Source of the DNA: Erodium maritimum | Taxonomy: Eukaryota > Streptophyta > Magnoliopsida > Geraniales > Geraniaceae | DNA length: 64,000 nt | Assembly: GCA_963921825.1 (NCBI GenBank) | Contig: OY997596.1 | Location: 62,012,754-62,076,753, forward strand | Direction: 5' to 3' | Part shown: piece by piece, positions 1-12,802 of the stretch | How positions within the stretch are numbered: position 1 is the stretch's first letter | Layout of the letters: every line of letters starts with the position of its first letter | The notes under the pieces: model-generated | Told to the model about the DNA's origin: nothing | What the model saw: the letters and a program-made list of their open reading frames with translations, nothing else | The model's database searches: none | Made by a program: the position numbers and the translations under genes

Positions 1-387
1 TTGCAACTTGTAGCCCTCTTCTTTGATAATTGCAAAAAAACTGCCCTGAATTTGTCTTTTTGATTCACTTTGTATAATTTTGTTTCAAAATGATGATTTA
101 CCCTTCAATTATAGAAAATAATAATTAAAGAACAAAAAATCCTAATTTTCATATCCCCTAAATTTCTTACTCCTTGTATGGTACAAAAGAGTAAGAAAGT
201 TGAGGTATATGAAAATTTTGAATTTTTGTTGTATCTTGTTTTTTTAAATCTAAATTGTAAGGGTAAAATCATCATTTTATACAAATTGCAACAAAAAGAC
301 TAGTTTAGGGTACTTTTTTGCAATTATCAAAGAAGGATACTAGTTGCGAAAACTGAATACCTCAAGGTACTTTTTTGCAATTAGCCC
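1..387. repeat. Edge copy of long-TIR MITE (family A)
   Basis: The window opens inside an intron of the UPL3 gene, in the inner part of a left terminal repeat. The copy ends near 387 with GCAATTAGCCC, the inverted form of the family's usual start GGGATAATTGC. Its middle carries AT-rich sequence shared with copies at 2282-2636 and 62940-63239. The left end lies outside the window, so any target duplication cannot be read. Confidence 0.7.
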
Positions 388-465
388 TTCTCTTTATAAG
401 TCGGTTTCATCTTTATTGCCATTTTTTTCACGAGCATGCATCGTGACATTTATTAGTATTTTTAG

Positions 466-2771
466 GTGGATATTGATAACTTGGAGGAGTACATTTCGTT
501 GGTGGTTGATGCTACTGTGAAGACTGGAATTAGGAGGCAGTTGGAAGCGTTTAGAGCCGGGTTTAGTCAGGTTTAATACTAATAATTCGTTTTTTTTTGT
601 TTCAAATTATTATCGTCATTATATAATAGAAGTACTTGATGGAAGTAAATTGCACATAGCTACCTTTAAAAATTACATTTATAATCAGATACGCTCCTAT
701 TTCTTTTTCTAATACTTCGTTTAGGATGAAATGTTTATATGTTGTGAATAGAAGTCATATTGTATAATGTAATGTAATTATTTAGCCACCCAACATGAAA
801 TGTTGATTGTTTTCGTATGCTTGTGTTATAATTGCTATCAGGTGTTTGACATTTCTTCATTACAAATATTTACTCCGAACGAATTGGACAATTTGCTTTG
901 CGGTCGGAGGGAACTGTGGGAGGTAACATGACTGTATATTTTCTCGGAATAATTGCAAAAAACTTCTCTTGTTATTCACATTTTGCAACTTGTAGCCCAC
1001 TTCTTCGATAATTGCAAAAAAGTGGCCTGAATTTGTCTACAAGTTGCAAAAAATGAATACCATAGTGTACATTTTTTGCAATTATCCGTAATTTCTCTGT
1101 GATACAATTAGGACTTTTATTTGGTCATCAATTGATTTCTAACTGGTGCTTCTAACTCGCTTTCAGGCCGATACTCTTGCTGATCATATTAAATTCGATC
1201 ATGGATATACTGCCAAGAGCCCGGCAATTGTTAATGTATGAGAACTTTGTGATATTTAAAAGCGAGTTGTATTATGAGTTCTTGTGTTATTGATTTGTCG
1301 TCATATGTGATATTTTCAGTTATTGGAAATAATGGGAGAGTTTACACCGGAGCAGCAGCGGGCCTTCTGCCAGTTTGTTACTGGAGCGCCCAGGCTTCCA
1401 CCTGGCGGGCTGGCCGTTCTCAACCCAAAGCTCACAATCGTCAGAAAGGTATGGTACTTAATCTAGTATATATTTGGGATAATTGCAAAAAAGTACCTTG
1501 AGGTATTCCCTTTTTGCAACTTGTAGTTCTCTTTTTTTTTATGGTTGTGAAAAAGTGACCTGAATTTGTCATTTTCTTGCACTTTGTATTTAAAAATCAA
1601 AATGTCAATTTTACCCTTGAAAATAATAATATAAGAACATAAAATCCAAATTTTCATATCCCTTGAGGAGGAAGAAAATTAAGGGATATCAAAATTAGTT
1701 TCTACTTATTAGTGTCCAGACGTATGACACCCTTATGAATTTCCATGTGTCACATGATTTTACATGTCTGTAAATTATAAAATATCTCAAAACTACATAC
1801 TTCACGCTTTACTCTTTCAAAACTACATACTTCCCGCTTTACTCTTTCAATTTCAGTTTGATTCCGTTCTTGAAATTTTCCATGGAATCATATTGGAATC
1901 GGAAGGCCATGGGGATGAGTAGTGTTGGAATATTATAAAAAATGAAACTCATCTGTAAATCCCGTGACTGAAAAAAATTGAAACTTTTGATGATTTCTGC
2001 ATATTTTGTTCAACAGTGACATGTGGAAATTCATAAGGGTGGTCATGTGTTTGTGGTGAAATCACAAAGGTAGTTGTGTGTAATTAACTGACTGATACCA
2101 ATTACCTCATTGTCCCCTCTATTTGCAGCATTCTTCAACGGCGAGTAATGTAGCAGCCAATGGAAACGGGCCTTCAGAATCAGCGGACGATGACTTGCCC
2201 AGTGTAATGACATGTGCTAATTACCTGAAGCTGCCTCCTTACTCTACCAAGGTAAGCATCATATCTTTTGGGTGAATATAAGGGATAAGTGCAACAAAAT
2301 ACCCTGAGGTATTCACTTTTGGTAACTGTTAGCCCTGATCTTTGATAATTGCAAAAAAAAAAGTCCCTTGAACTTGCGTTTTTGTACACTACAAATTTGT
2401 TTCATAATGATTATTTTACCCTTCTAAGTTCCAGATTTTAAAAATCATAAATCATCCAGAATTTTTATCTCTATTACTTTTCTTCTTTGGACGTACAAAG
2501 TGAAGCAAAATGAAGAGATGAAAAATGTCATTTTGAAACAAATTTACACTAAGTGCAACAGAAAGACAAGTCCAAGGCACTTCGTCTGCAACTTACATAA
2601 AGTGAATACACCAGGGTATATTTTTGCAATTATCCCTAAGACAACGAGTCTTGAGGGCATTTTTGTTGATAAATCCATTATCTTTTATCTGATGCTCACA
2701 AACAGGAAATCATGTACAAGAAACTCGTATACGCCATCAGCGAAGGGCAGGGATCGTTCGACTTGTCATGA
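466..2771 (+). CDS. UPL3: UPL3-type HECT E3 ubiquitin ligase, C-terminal 190 residues (5' part outside window)
   Basis: Six exons are in phase: 466-570, 842-922, 1167-1235, 1320-1448, 2129-2251, 2706-2771, all with GT-AG borders and all phase 0. They encode the C-terminal lobe of a HECT domain, the part that accepts ubiquitin from an E2 and passes it to the substrate. The catalytic cysteine is visible in [20 protein letters not shown] (TGT at 2213-2215), and the protein ends EGQGSFDLS followed by TGA. These endings match the UPL3/KAKTUS family, a regulator of endoreduplication, trichome branching and proteasome-linked transcription, better than UPL4 as I recall the sequences. The armadillo-repeat N-terminal half must lie upstream of base 1. 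Next to it on the same strand is a beta-galactosidase; UPL3 and BGAL14 are also neighbours in Arabidopsis. Confidence 0.93.
946..1088. repeat. Short MITE copy (family A) with 9-bp target duplication
   Basis: A 143-bp element in a UPL3 intron begins GGAATAATTGCAAAAAA and ends in its inverted counterpart TTTTTTGCAATTATCCG. It is flanked by TATTTTCTC (937-945) and TAATTTCTC (1089-1097), 8 of 9 bases alike, which reads as an aged 9-bp target duplication. Confidence 0.75.
1476..2095. repeat. Partial family A MITE adjoining family B repeat in UPL3 intron
   Basis: From 1476 a left family A end (GGGATAATTGCAAAAAAG) is followed by its AT-rich body to about 1675, without a recognisable right end. From about 1700 to 2095 a second repeat family follows, marked by phrases such as CACATGTGTTTGTGG-like stretches and CCTTATGAATTTCCATGTG. 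The same phrases recur in the bZIP intron (21400-22180) and a SYF2 intron (59940-60050). Confidence 0.6.
2282..2636. repeat. Full-length family A MITE in last UPL3 intron
   Basis: This 355-bp element starts GGGATAAGTGCAACAAAATA and ends in inverted form TTTTTGCAATTATCCC. The two ends also share the inner phrases CCTGAGGTATTCAC and GTGAATACACCAGGG. No target duplication could be matched. The apparent reading frame across its right half is a by-product of the repeat and is not a gene. Confidence 0.7.
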
Positions 2772-4541
2772 GCTTCTTCCTAGACTAACCAAAATCAGAA
2801 ACTGTACATTCATCACAGCACATGATACAATTTCGGTGTCAAAGTCGCAACCTTTTCTCCTCGAATAATGCTTTGTTTCGATACAGATTGGTCAGTTTCG
2901 ATATCTCTTCATATCATGTTCTTGCAAACGTTTATCTGGGATTTTATCGGGTTCGATTATGATTCTCAGGTTGTAATGGTTACATTGCCAGTAGCTGTGG
3001 GAAGCGTTGGTTCTTTTTGAATATTCGTTATTCTGTTAATACTTGTAAATGGATAGGAGTTGTTGGCTTTGCTTTTGGTTTCATAACTTTTTATATATTG
3101 TTGTTAGGATTTGTATGGAAATTTGAATAAATGAATCATTGGATAATTTTATTTTTTGAGGTTTTCTTATTATGTCTTTTGTCCGAAATGCCCTTACTCT
3201 TTGGCTGTTTATTTTAGACAATTGGTGTTACACTGTATAGAGTACTGATTGTATTAAGCTCAAGATCCTATGTTGTCTATTTAATTGGTTAGTTTTCTTG
3301 GGGTAATTTTTTAAAACGTTTCGATCATTAATGTATTATCCTGTCTGTTTACTTCAAATTTCTCCCAGGGACCTTATTTTTGAGGTTGTGTTTTAATTTT
3401 TATGTTAAAATTTCACCTTAGTTGTTGGTCAAGTTAGTAAGCATCAGGTCAAGATATATACTATCTATTATATATTAGGTTTATAACAAAAAAATAAGAC
3501 CTTGTAAAGGTTATAAGATCAAGTGAATCTAACCGTAAATACTTTTTAGATCATTTTAATAATAAAAATAAATCATTTAAGTCGCTAGATCCAATCGCTC
3601 ATATTTTTTAGATGATTAATAACAAGTCTAAATTTAAGTTTATAAATTTTTAGTTCATGAGCATATGTTCGTGTGCTTACATATATGATATGCAAAAAAG
3701 ATAGGTTACAAAATAGCAGTGTTTTAAAAATCTCGATTGGGTGTCGTTTAGGTCTAGCCGATCCGCCTAGACGTTTAGAACAACTTTGTATAGTATATTG
3801 AATAAGTTAAAATAATTAGATGGTCATGCAGAGTTGTTTGGTGTTGGTGATATTAGGGGTTGTGCTTCTGAGTTGTTTGGTGTTATTTTTTAGGTGTTTT
3901 TAATATAATGAAATTCATATTTTGTTTCTAATATATCTATTATAAATTAAAAAAATAGAGAAATACAAATCCGATTAATCTCCAATTAGTCCCCGCCTAA
4001 CTCCCGATTAATTTCCGAATGGCTTAACTGTCTGACTAGCGCCTTATGACTCTTACAACCTTGCAAAATTATTTTAGAATTGTAAACTATTTGTCAAGTA
4101 ACCTTTAAGTTGAAGATTTTTGCAAAATAACCCCACTTTTTAAAAGATATATCAATTTTACCCTTCATAAAATTCCAGTCAAACGAAGAAAGAAGATTAG
4201 CTCAGTAAGAGAGCAACTAAACTAGGAGCTATTTTACAAGTCAACCCTCCAACTAAACCATTTTGGAGCTTCACAAATATTTAAAATCAAACTATATAGA
4301 TTCAGTCAAACTATATTTACTCTTCATCACTCATTTCACACAAATAGTTCGGAAAACGAGGTCATCCTAAATTCAATACTCACAAACCCAAATCCCGATG
4401 TTCCAGCTAATCTAAGATAAAAATAAAAAAATTCTAAAAATCGTCAATTATAAAAACCTCGTCCCTTTGTCCTAAACCACAACCTTAACCTTAACCTCAA
4501 CAGTCACACCCGTCTCTCTTCTCCGGAGGAAAAAAATAAAA
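2772..4541. other. UPL3 3' region and intergenic DNA
   Basis: The first ~360 bases are the likely UPL3 3' untranslated region, with a polyadenylation-type AATAAA at 3126-3131. The rest is AT-rich, with no exon-like reading frame. Around 4060-4180 there is a degraded stretch about TTGCAAAATAACC resembling the MITE families of this window. The last ~100 bases before 4542 are pyrimidine-rich (CCGTCTCTCTTCTCCGG) and look like a beta-galactosidase leader. Confidence 0.5.
3126..3131 (+). terminator. Polyadenylation signal AATAAA, UPL3
   Basis: AATAAA lies 355 bases after the UPL3 stop codon in a T-rich 3' region. Plant signals are loose, so this is a plausible position and not a proven one. Confidence 0.45.
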
Positions 4542-7500
4542 ATGTTCCGTGCCCTCAACACGGCGTTGAGGTCACCACCGAACATTTCTTACGTCATTCT
4601 CCTCCTCCTCTCCCTCCTGATCTCGCCGGCGGCCGCCGCCGCCGCCGGAGCTCCGGAGAACGGAACAGCGGGTGTGACCTACGACGGGAGGTCGCTGATC
4701 ATCAATGGGAAGAGAGAGCTGCTCTTCTCCGGGTCCATCCACTACACACGCTCCACGCCCGACATGTGGCCCGACCTCATCCGCAAAGCGCGGGACGGCG
4801 GTCTGAACGTCGTGGACACCTATGTTTTCTGGAACGCGCACGAGCCTGTCCGAGGAAAGTTCAACTTCGAGGGTCGGTACGATGTTGTGAGGTTTTTGAA
4901 GCTCGTTCACGAGAGTGGATTGTACGTGACTTTGCGCCTCGGGCCTTTTATCCAAGCGGAATGGAACCACGGGTTTGTGATATAAAATTATAATCAGATC
5001 TTTAATTATTTGGTTTTTTAATTTATTTTTTTTGGGTTTTGGGGTGTTATACCCTTGATTTTGTTTGCAGTGGATTGCCTTATTGGTTAAGGGAGGTTCC
5101 GAACATTATATTCCGATCAGATAACCAGCCATTTAAGGTACTGTATCGTCTTAACGAGCGCACGTATTAGTTTTGTATTAGATTAATGGGTTAATTACGT
5201 ATATTTACCCAAATCTATTTATAAAATTCACATGCATGTAATAGTATAACATTATTCGTGTTTCTTTCTACAATAGAAACACGATTAATTAATAAACTCT
5301 TTAAGATAATATTTTTGTCTGGTCCCGATTCGGTGATATGGTGCTAAATTAATAACTCTTTTAATTAATAAATTTTGATGGCCCTATAACTATTAATTTA
5401 TAAAGTTTCAACTGTAGTTCTGTTAGTTTTGTCGATAAACTAAAAAATTCGGGCAAGTTAGTCCATAAGTTGTAATAACCCTTTTAATTAATGTCCAAAT
5501 ACTAATGATGTATTACGTGTTTTCTTACACAAACTAAGTATAAAATGTGTAATTTTTATATCCACTATGACTCAGTCAAATCTGAACATTTTTTTCCCAT
5601 TTACTAGCCGTTAGCTTTTGCAAACCTGGATGATATAGAGTAGTATTTGTAAAACATGCATAGTAAGGGTAGTTTTTTGCAAAACTGCCAGGGGTATTTT
5701 GAACGATTCATATCCAGATTTTGATAGAGTTATAACGGAATGTATATCACGGACTTTGCTACCTGATCTTTTCACATGTCTTTTACAAACAACTAAAATT
5801 CACATGTTATTTCTTGAGAAGACTCGATTCTTTCCAACGATACAACGATTGTTTTCTCAATCTGATCTCGGGTTCTCTTCTCGCAGTTTTACATGGAACA
5901 ATGGGTGAAGAAAGTGGTGGGCATAATGAAGGAGGAGAAACTATTTGCCTCCCAAGGAGGTCCAATCATTTTAGCTCAGGTGCATCGATCGTCTCAACTC
6001 GATACCAAAACTCGATTATACATGTCATTTAAATTATGAAGTCTGATCCGATATATATTACAGATCGAGAACGAGTACAATAGTGTACAACTAGCGTACC
6101 GAGAGCTGGGCATGCGATACGTGCAATGGGCAGGGAACATGGCCGTGGGACTAGACGTTGGAGTCCCGTGGGTCATGTGCAAGCAAACGGACGCTCCGGA
6201 TCCGATCGTGAGTACCAAAACTGATTTTCACACGTCCGATTGAGAAACATAAGAACTCGAGCCACAGCTCACGTCGTAGATCCAACGCTTCCTTTGGATC
6301 TTTCGTGTCATGTTTCTTGCTTGCACCGCAAGCGAGATCTCAACCGTGGTCACGTGCAGATCAACAGTGGTCACGTGAAATTTTCAGTTTTCTTTTTATA
6401 AAAAAAAAGTTATTATTATAATTAGCATTAAATTTTTTTTTAACCCTGTTTAATTAATCATTAGCTAAGGTGGTAGATAAGTTGGTTCGTGTTCGGTTCG
6501 TTGGGCAATCCAGTTCATTATAATTAGTCGAATTTGAACTCAAGATCAGTCATGTTTATAAACGAGTGGAGATCTACGAGAAATTTCAAGACTCGTGAGT
6601 CAACTCGTTTACAATTAAATTTGATATATAATTCGTATAATAAATTAAAATTATTTATATAAATTCTAGATGAATTTGATCTTGAGTATTTATTTTCGAT
6701 ACGGTTGATATTTTTATTTTAATGTAATTTTAGACAAAGTATCATGAATATGATCTAGTTTAGGTTCAAAAATCTAATAGGATAATATATTAATATATAA
6801 ATGATAATATGATGACATACATTAAGAGATATTTTGTTATTGAATTGACAATAAAATTGTTTTTCATACAGAATATGAAATTTAAACTTTATAACTTATA
6901 TCGAGTCATTTATCGTTTTATGTCACGGTGCCATTCGTAAGCTATTTTTATACTACTCGCTAGTATGAAGAAAATTATTAATTTCTGATTTGACTGAAAA
7001 AATTAGCTCCGCCACTGCAGATCAACGCGTGCAACGGGAGGCACTGCGGGGACACGTTCGTGGGGCCCAACAGGCCGAACAAGCCGGCGATCTGGACGGA
7101 GAACTGGACGGCGCAGTACCGGGTGTTCGGGGACCCGCCGTCTCAAAGGGCGGCCGAAGATCTCTCATTCTCGGTGGCTCGGTTCTTCGCGAAGAACGGG
7201 GCATTGAACAACTATTACATGTACCACGGAGGGACAAACTTTGGTCGGACGACCTCGGCTTTCACCACGACGAGGTACTATGACGAGGCTCCTTTGGACG
7301 AGTATGGTTTGTATAGGGAGCCCAAGTGGAGCCACCTCAAGGACTTGCATAGGGCTCTCAACTTGTGCAAGAAGGCCTTGCTTACTGGGAATCAAGGAGA
7401 GCAAAGGATTAGTGTTGATTTAGAGGTATGATCGGTTTTTTAAGTTATAAAATATTTTGACTCTTAGTTGTGGTGGTGTGAAAGGTTAGATAAGGCGGTT

Positions 7501-10500
7501 TTTGACTAAATATTAGAGTTGTTTCATCTTTTACTAATATTCTTACTTGTCATATTGATTCGGGTCAAAGTTCATTTCTAATCAATTCATATGTTAAATG
7601 ATGTTAGAGTCGGTCCTTTCACTTAACATGATAGACAGTCACTGGTGCCCTAACTTGCAAGACCCCAAAATATAGTTTAAGTTTATATTTCTTAAGACTA
7701 TAAAAGAGAAACGTCTAAAGATATTATTGGAAACTGAAATAAACATAAAATATAAATGTTGTAAGACTGAAAACATAGAAAACCGATCATAGGAATCAAA
7801 AGGTTGTCCAGCTGACACAATTTCTGGAGACTGAAAACACAGGTATGATCCGTCCAGAACTTAAAAGTTAGTGGTACTCAATTGACTGATACTCCTTTAC
7901 AGAATCAATGGTCGTCCTCCTCTCTCAATTAAACAATAAGGCTCCAAAAACGAATAGAGGCCAAAACCTGAAATGACCGGGAAGTATCTTAACGATACTT
8001 GGTAGATCCATCGCCATCTTATAACAGGTTAGAAAGTGATGGTGGTACCTATAAATCCCAAACAGTGTTAGGATCCGACCTCATAACACCTATCTCATTC
8101 TATTAGTTTTCTTGTATGAGTCATATCTAAATGTATATTATCAACAACCCATGCAGATACGTCACCGTTGACACGTGTACTATGACATATTTTCAGGCAA
8201 GATGGTACGAGGTTCCGGGGAGCAACACGTGCGCAGCTTTCTTAACCAACAACAACACGGGAACAGCTCTAACCATGAGCTTCAGAGGAACCGAGTACTT
8301 TTTGCCTCCTCGGTCCATCAGCATCCTCCCGGATTGCAGGACCGTCGTCTACAACTCCAAGTCCATAGTCGCGCAACACAACTCCAGAAACTTCCGAAAG
8401 TCCGAGGTTGTCGGAACTCTCAGGTGGGACATGTACAGAGAAGTCATCCCGACCATGGACAAGGTGGGCCCCAAGGACGTGTCGGAAAACCCTCGGGAGC
8501 TCTATGGCTTGCTCAAGGACACTACTGATTATGGATGGTTCACGACCACGTGAGTGCTTCTTGTCACATAGATTTAGATATAAATTTTTATCCGAATATT
8601 CATCGTGGGGTCGGATTGGATAAGATCGATTAGATCAGATATGGTTCCGTATTGTCTAGTAAAATAAGTCTAACGGTCGATTTTGATCAAAATCGACAAA
8701 TGGCCGGAAAAGAAAAGGTAGGGATAGAGAGAGAAAAGAAACATAGAGTAAGGTGGAATCTGTGCGTCAACGACACAAGAAAAGAGAAGAAACATCATTT
8801 TATTCATCTCGTATTTCTTTTTTCTTGTCCAATCGACCCCACTACAAATACTCTTAAAACACTTACAGTGAGAGTCGTTACGAGGATTGGTTCGACAAAA
8901 AAGTGAGGAAAATGTTCCTCTCTTTAGTCTCTTTTCTTCTGACACTTCACAATTCTGTTTCAAATAATTAACCTATCGTAAACTATTGATAGAGAATTGA
9001 TTTAAAATCACGTTTGATTCGACTGTACAGAATCGATCTCATTATAAATGCTCTTATTGAGTGTATGTCTATATATAAGGGTTTCGATGTGTTTGCTTGC
9101 AGAATCGAATTGGGCCCCGGAGATTTGCCGGTGCGGAAGGACATTTTGCCTGTTCTTCGGGTTACAAGTCTCGGCCATGCAATGATTGCCTTCGTCAATG
9201 GCGAATTTGTAGGTTAGTTTTGGCTCCTACTATTGTTTATGTGTCTTATGATGCTACATTTTTTATCAATAATTTATACTGAGGTTGGACATTTCTTTTT
9301 ATATTGATGTATAGTAAGTCAAAAACATTTCTTTTTATATTGATGTATAGTAAGTCAAAAACATTCTTTGACATGAGTTCTAATATTGTCTCAAGACCTT
9401 CCATCTTGAGATTGAGACCAACAAAAGGCCAACAAAAGTTAGAGAAATAGATGATAAAAGTTGGAATAATCCAAGTTGGACAAACAAACTTCGGTCAATG
9501 ATATTTTGTTACGTATATGTCGGGACTTATCAAACGTATTTTGGTCGCTCCTACTAATTCCGTCTGAAAAACCCGAATCTCCATTTTGATCCTCCCTATC
9601 AAATCGAGGATATTAGGTCCTGATCTGTATATTTTACAATCTTAAATATAAGTTTTTTTTATTATTTTACGATTTGTGAGGTCATCTTTACGTGTACAAT
9701 GTATCTTTATTGTAGGAGCCTCACACGGAAGCCACGATGAAAAGAGCTTTGTGTTCGAACATCCAATTAACTTGAAGGCCGGGGTGAACCAAATTGCCAT
9801 GTTGGCCATGACCGTGGGACTTCCGGTGAGTAGCTTCTCGTGATATACTTTTTACTGATAAAAGTGATAAATCTTAATCTTTTTTGCTCTTCACGCTTCT
9901 CAAGTTGATGACTTGTTACAATTTGAACACTAAAATATTTGTTTTGAACAACCAGTCATCTTAAAAAGTTTATCTCGTGATACTGACCGTGAAAACTGGG
10001 TCGAGCTTACTTAAAACTCAAGCTGATAGGTGACATGTGATTCTAACTTTTACATTCGCCTAATCGTGGTGCAGGACAGTGGAGCCTACATGGAGCACAG
10101 GTATGCAGGGCCCCAAGTCATATCGATCCTGGGGCTGAGCACGGGAACCCTAGACCTAACCATGAACGGTTGGGGACATCATGTTGGGTTAGACGGTGAG
10201 AAGCTCCGGTTGTTCACCAATGGTGGAGTGAAAAGGGCTCAATGGAGTAAAGCTCCTCAAGGTAAAGGACCGGCCCTTACATGGTACAAGGCTCGTTTCG
10301 ATGCTCCTGAAGGAAACGACCCTATTGCCATCCGCCTAAATTGCATGACCAAAGGAATGGTTTGGGTCAACGGGTTTAGCATCGGTCGATATTGGGCTAA
10401 CTATCTCTCCCCACTCGGACAACCTTCTCAAACGGAGTAAGTAAACAAAAATGTAGTATGAATCTTTAATATGACATAATTCTTGTGGGTTCATACTTCT

Positions 10501-12802
10501 ATGATTTAGGGAGGACAACGAGACGGGTTTTTGTTTCATGTACCTATTCCATCCAAAATCTCGTGAAAAGAAAACATTCTCTCTGTGTCTTTGGGAACTT
10601 CATGACCCATGTATAAAAGGGCTAAGAAAAAATTTTGGGAACTAATTATCTTCGACGTGTATCTTTTAAGAACTGATTATTAGCTTATTAGTCGATCAAT
10701 TTGACATTGTAAACTTAAGGTAATTACGTAAACTAACATTTTCTATTAGAAATTGCAGAAAACGTTAGGAAAAACTCTAAGAACTAACTGTTATATGATT
10801 ATTGAACTCAAAAACTAACAATAGACTTATTAATTTTTTGAGTTTTTCCTAACATTTTATGTCATTTCTAATAGAAAATATTAGTTTATGTAATTACCTT
10901 AAGTCTACAGTGTCAAATTGATCGACTAATAAGTCAACAGTCAGTTCTTAAACGGTACAAATTAGTGATAGTTAGTTCTCGGTATTATCCCAAGGAACAA
11001 ACTCATACGGATGGAAACCGACAGAGGCAATAGTCATACCAATTGAAAAAAGTTGGTCTTTTAGTAGTGAAAACATGATCCTAAACAGGTCATAGTCGCT
11101 CCAAACCGATAAAATTGGCATTTTAATTGTGTAAATCCGATCCGATATAAATGATCTGTTTTAGCAAAATAAATTACAAAAACCGTTTCAAAATACATTT
11201 GAAAGTATAGTCAACTTAAATCCTGAAATATATCCATTCAAATGAATTTTTAATTTTCGTCCTAAAATAGCAAAACGATTGTATAATTGTTCATTGATCC
11301 GACACAACCATGTATCTTTGTTGTTGTGTTTAAGGTACCATATCCCGAGATCCTACGTCAACCGAGCAAAGAAGAACTTGATAGTGGTCTTGGACGAGGA
11401 AGGTGGAGACCCAGGCTCAATAGAGATCGTCCTGGTCGATAGAGATACAATATGCAGCTTCGTCTCGGAGTATCATCCGCCGACCGTCTTCTCATGGGAG
11501 AGGAAAGAGAGCGAGCTCCGGCTCGTGGCCGGATTGGCCGCCGCAAGGCCATTGGCTCACCTTTCATGCCCGGAGGGGAAGGTGATTGTGGCCGTGGAGT
11601 TCGCCGATTTCGGAAACCCTACCGGTGCTTGCGGAGGGTTTCAAGTTAGTGTGAATTGCACTTCCCCCGTTGCCAAAGATGTGGTCGAGAAGGTATGGAT
11701 CGTTATCGGTTTTGTTGTTTAAGTATAAGTCACGGATAGACAGTGTATGGACGAATTGAATACTTGAAAAGCATATTAGTGTCTCCGTCGATCGGTTCGA
11801 GTTTTTGGGTTGGATTGGACTTTAACGTAATATCAGAGTTGGTTCGACTTATGGCCCGTTTGTCACATCTACCATGTAGTCTCTGGTCCATATGCAGATG
11901 TCATGTCCTACACGTGAGGGAGAGTATTGAAGTATAAGTCCCGTGTAGAAAGTGTATGGATGAATTGAACACTTGATAAACATATTAATGCCTCCGGCCA
12001 TCCGTTCGAGCTTTTGGGTTGGATTAGACCTTAACATTTGTTCAACCCTAAAACTCGAGCTGATACATGGAGGTTTCGATATGTTTATCAATTCATTCAG
12101 ACATTCTCGTGGGTTTAGTGGCTTTTTGAATCCTTAGTCCGCTAGGATTTGTGACGGTGTGTGTGGGTATCGCATGTGTTGTACACTAGGATACCTAAGA
12201 GAGGTTTGTGTCTATTAGCACAGATTCACCGGTCTAGATCGGTTCTAGTAGCTGGGTACATCCAGTCTAAATGCTCAAACAAGTGGCCGGAGGCTCAATA
12301 TACTTATCAAATGGTGAATTATTCCACGTATTTTCGATGTGGAATACACACTTCAATATAGGTTTAGTGAGTTTTTGGATCCTCGGTCTGTTTAGGTTTG
12401 TGACGTGACATTACATATGGGTCTCACAACCTATTGCATATTAGGGCACTTCATAAGGAGGTTCATGCATAATAGGAAAGAATCATCGGTCCAAATCAGC
12501 TTTAATATCATGTTATATCTGGTTTAAAAGCTCAAATTAATGATTAGAGACATCAATATACTTATCAAATAATAAATCCGTCCACATACTTTCGATCAAC
12601 ATAGATTTAACGAGTTTTTGGATCATTTATGACATTAATGTCTTTTTCGTGAACTTTGATGAAACAGGCTTGCTTGGGGAAGCAAACGTGCGATGTTCCT
12701 TTGGACAGACAAGCCATGATCAGTAACGACCAAGATTCTTGTCCGGATATGAAGAAGATTCTGGCCGTACAAGCAAGGTGTGGAGTGAAGAGTAATGCTT
12801 AG
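4542..12802 (+). CDS. BGAL: Beta-galactosidase, glycoside hydrolase family 35, with C-terminal lectin domain
   Basis: Eleven exons join in phase: 4542-4972, 5071-5137, 5887-5979, 6064-6207, 7021-7425, 8197-8549, 9103-9212, 9716-9825, 10075-10436, 11335-11692, 12668-12802, giving 855 residues. The enzyme removes terminal beta-galactosyl units from cell-wall glycans in the apoplast. A signal peptide is visible (hydrophobic stretch about residues 16-33). The GH35 core carries the acid/base in [13 protein letters not shown] (Glu201) and the nucleophile in AIWTENW (Glu272). The C-terminus (about 770-855) is a cysteine-rich galactose-lectin (SUEL) domain ending [11 protein letters not shown]. Residues such as [21 protein letters not shown] and [12 protein letters not shown] place it in the BGAL11/13/14 clade, often pollen- or flower-expressed. 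The start is the first ATG before the signal peptide. Intron 10 is crowded with retroelement fossils. No damage to the coding sequence was seen. Confidence 0.93.
11716..12036 (+). mobile_element. TRIM-like LTR retroelement fossil in beta-galactosidase intron 10
   Basis: Two direct ~110-bp repeats (11716-11826 and 11925-12036, each beginning near AAGTATAAGTC and ending GGTTGGATT...TTAAC) flank about 100 bp. After the first repeat comes a sequence resembling the initiator-tRNA-Met primer site (AATATCAGAGTTGG). Before the second lies a purine run (GTGAGGGAGAG), as for a polypurine tract. There is no coding capacity. This is the layout of a terminal-repeat retrotransposon in miniature. The repeats have diverged clearly, so the insertion is old. 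The copy is a decayed fossil. Confidence 0.65.
12040..12645 (-). mobile_element. Further TRIM-like fossils in inverse orientation
   Basis: After 12040, sequence related to the same long terminal repeats returns in the opposite direction (GATATGTTTATCAATTCATT, then ATATACTTATCAAATGGTG, then ATATACTTATCAAATAATA). Between them two copies of ~270 bp share AGTGAGTTTTTGGATCCTC-like and AGGTTTGTGACG phrases. They look like two or three nested or tandem relics of a related miniature LTR family. All are decayed, and boundaries are approximate. Confidence 0.45.

Noticed and set aside
2500-2868. 122-codon open frame overlapping the last UPL3 intron and exon
   Set aside because: It runs through the MITE and over the UPL3 last exon in another frame; the UPL3 exon is well supported.
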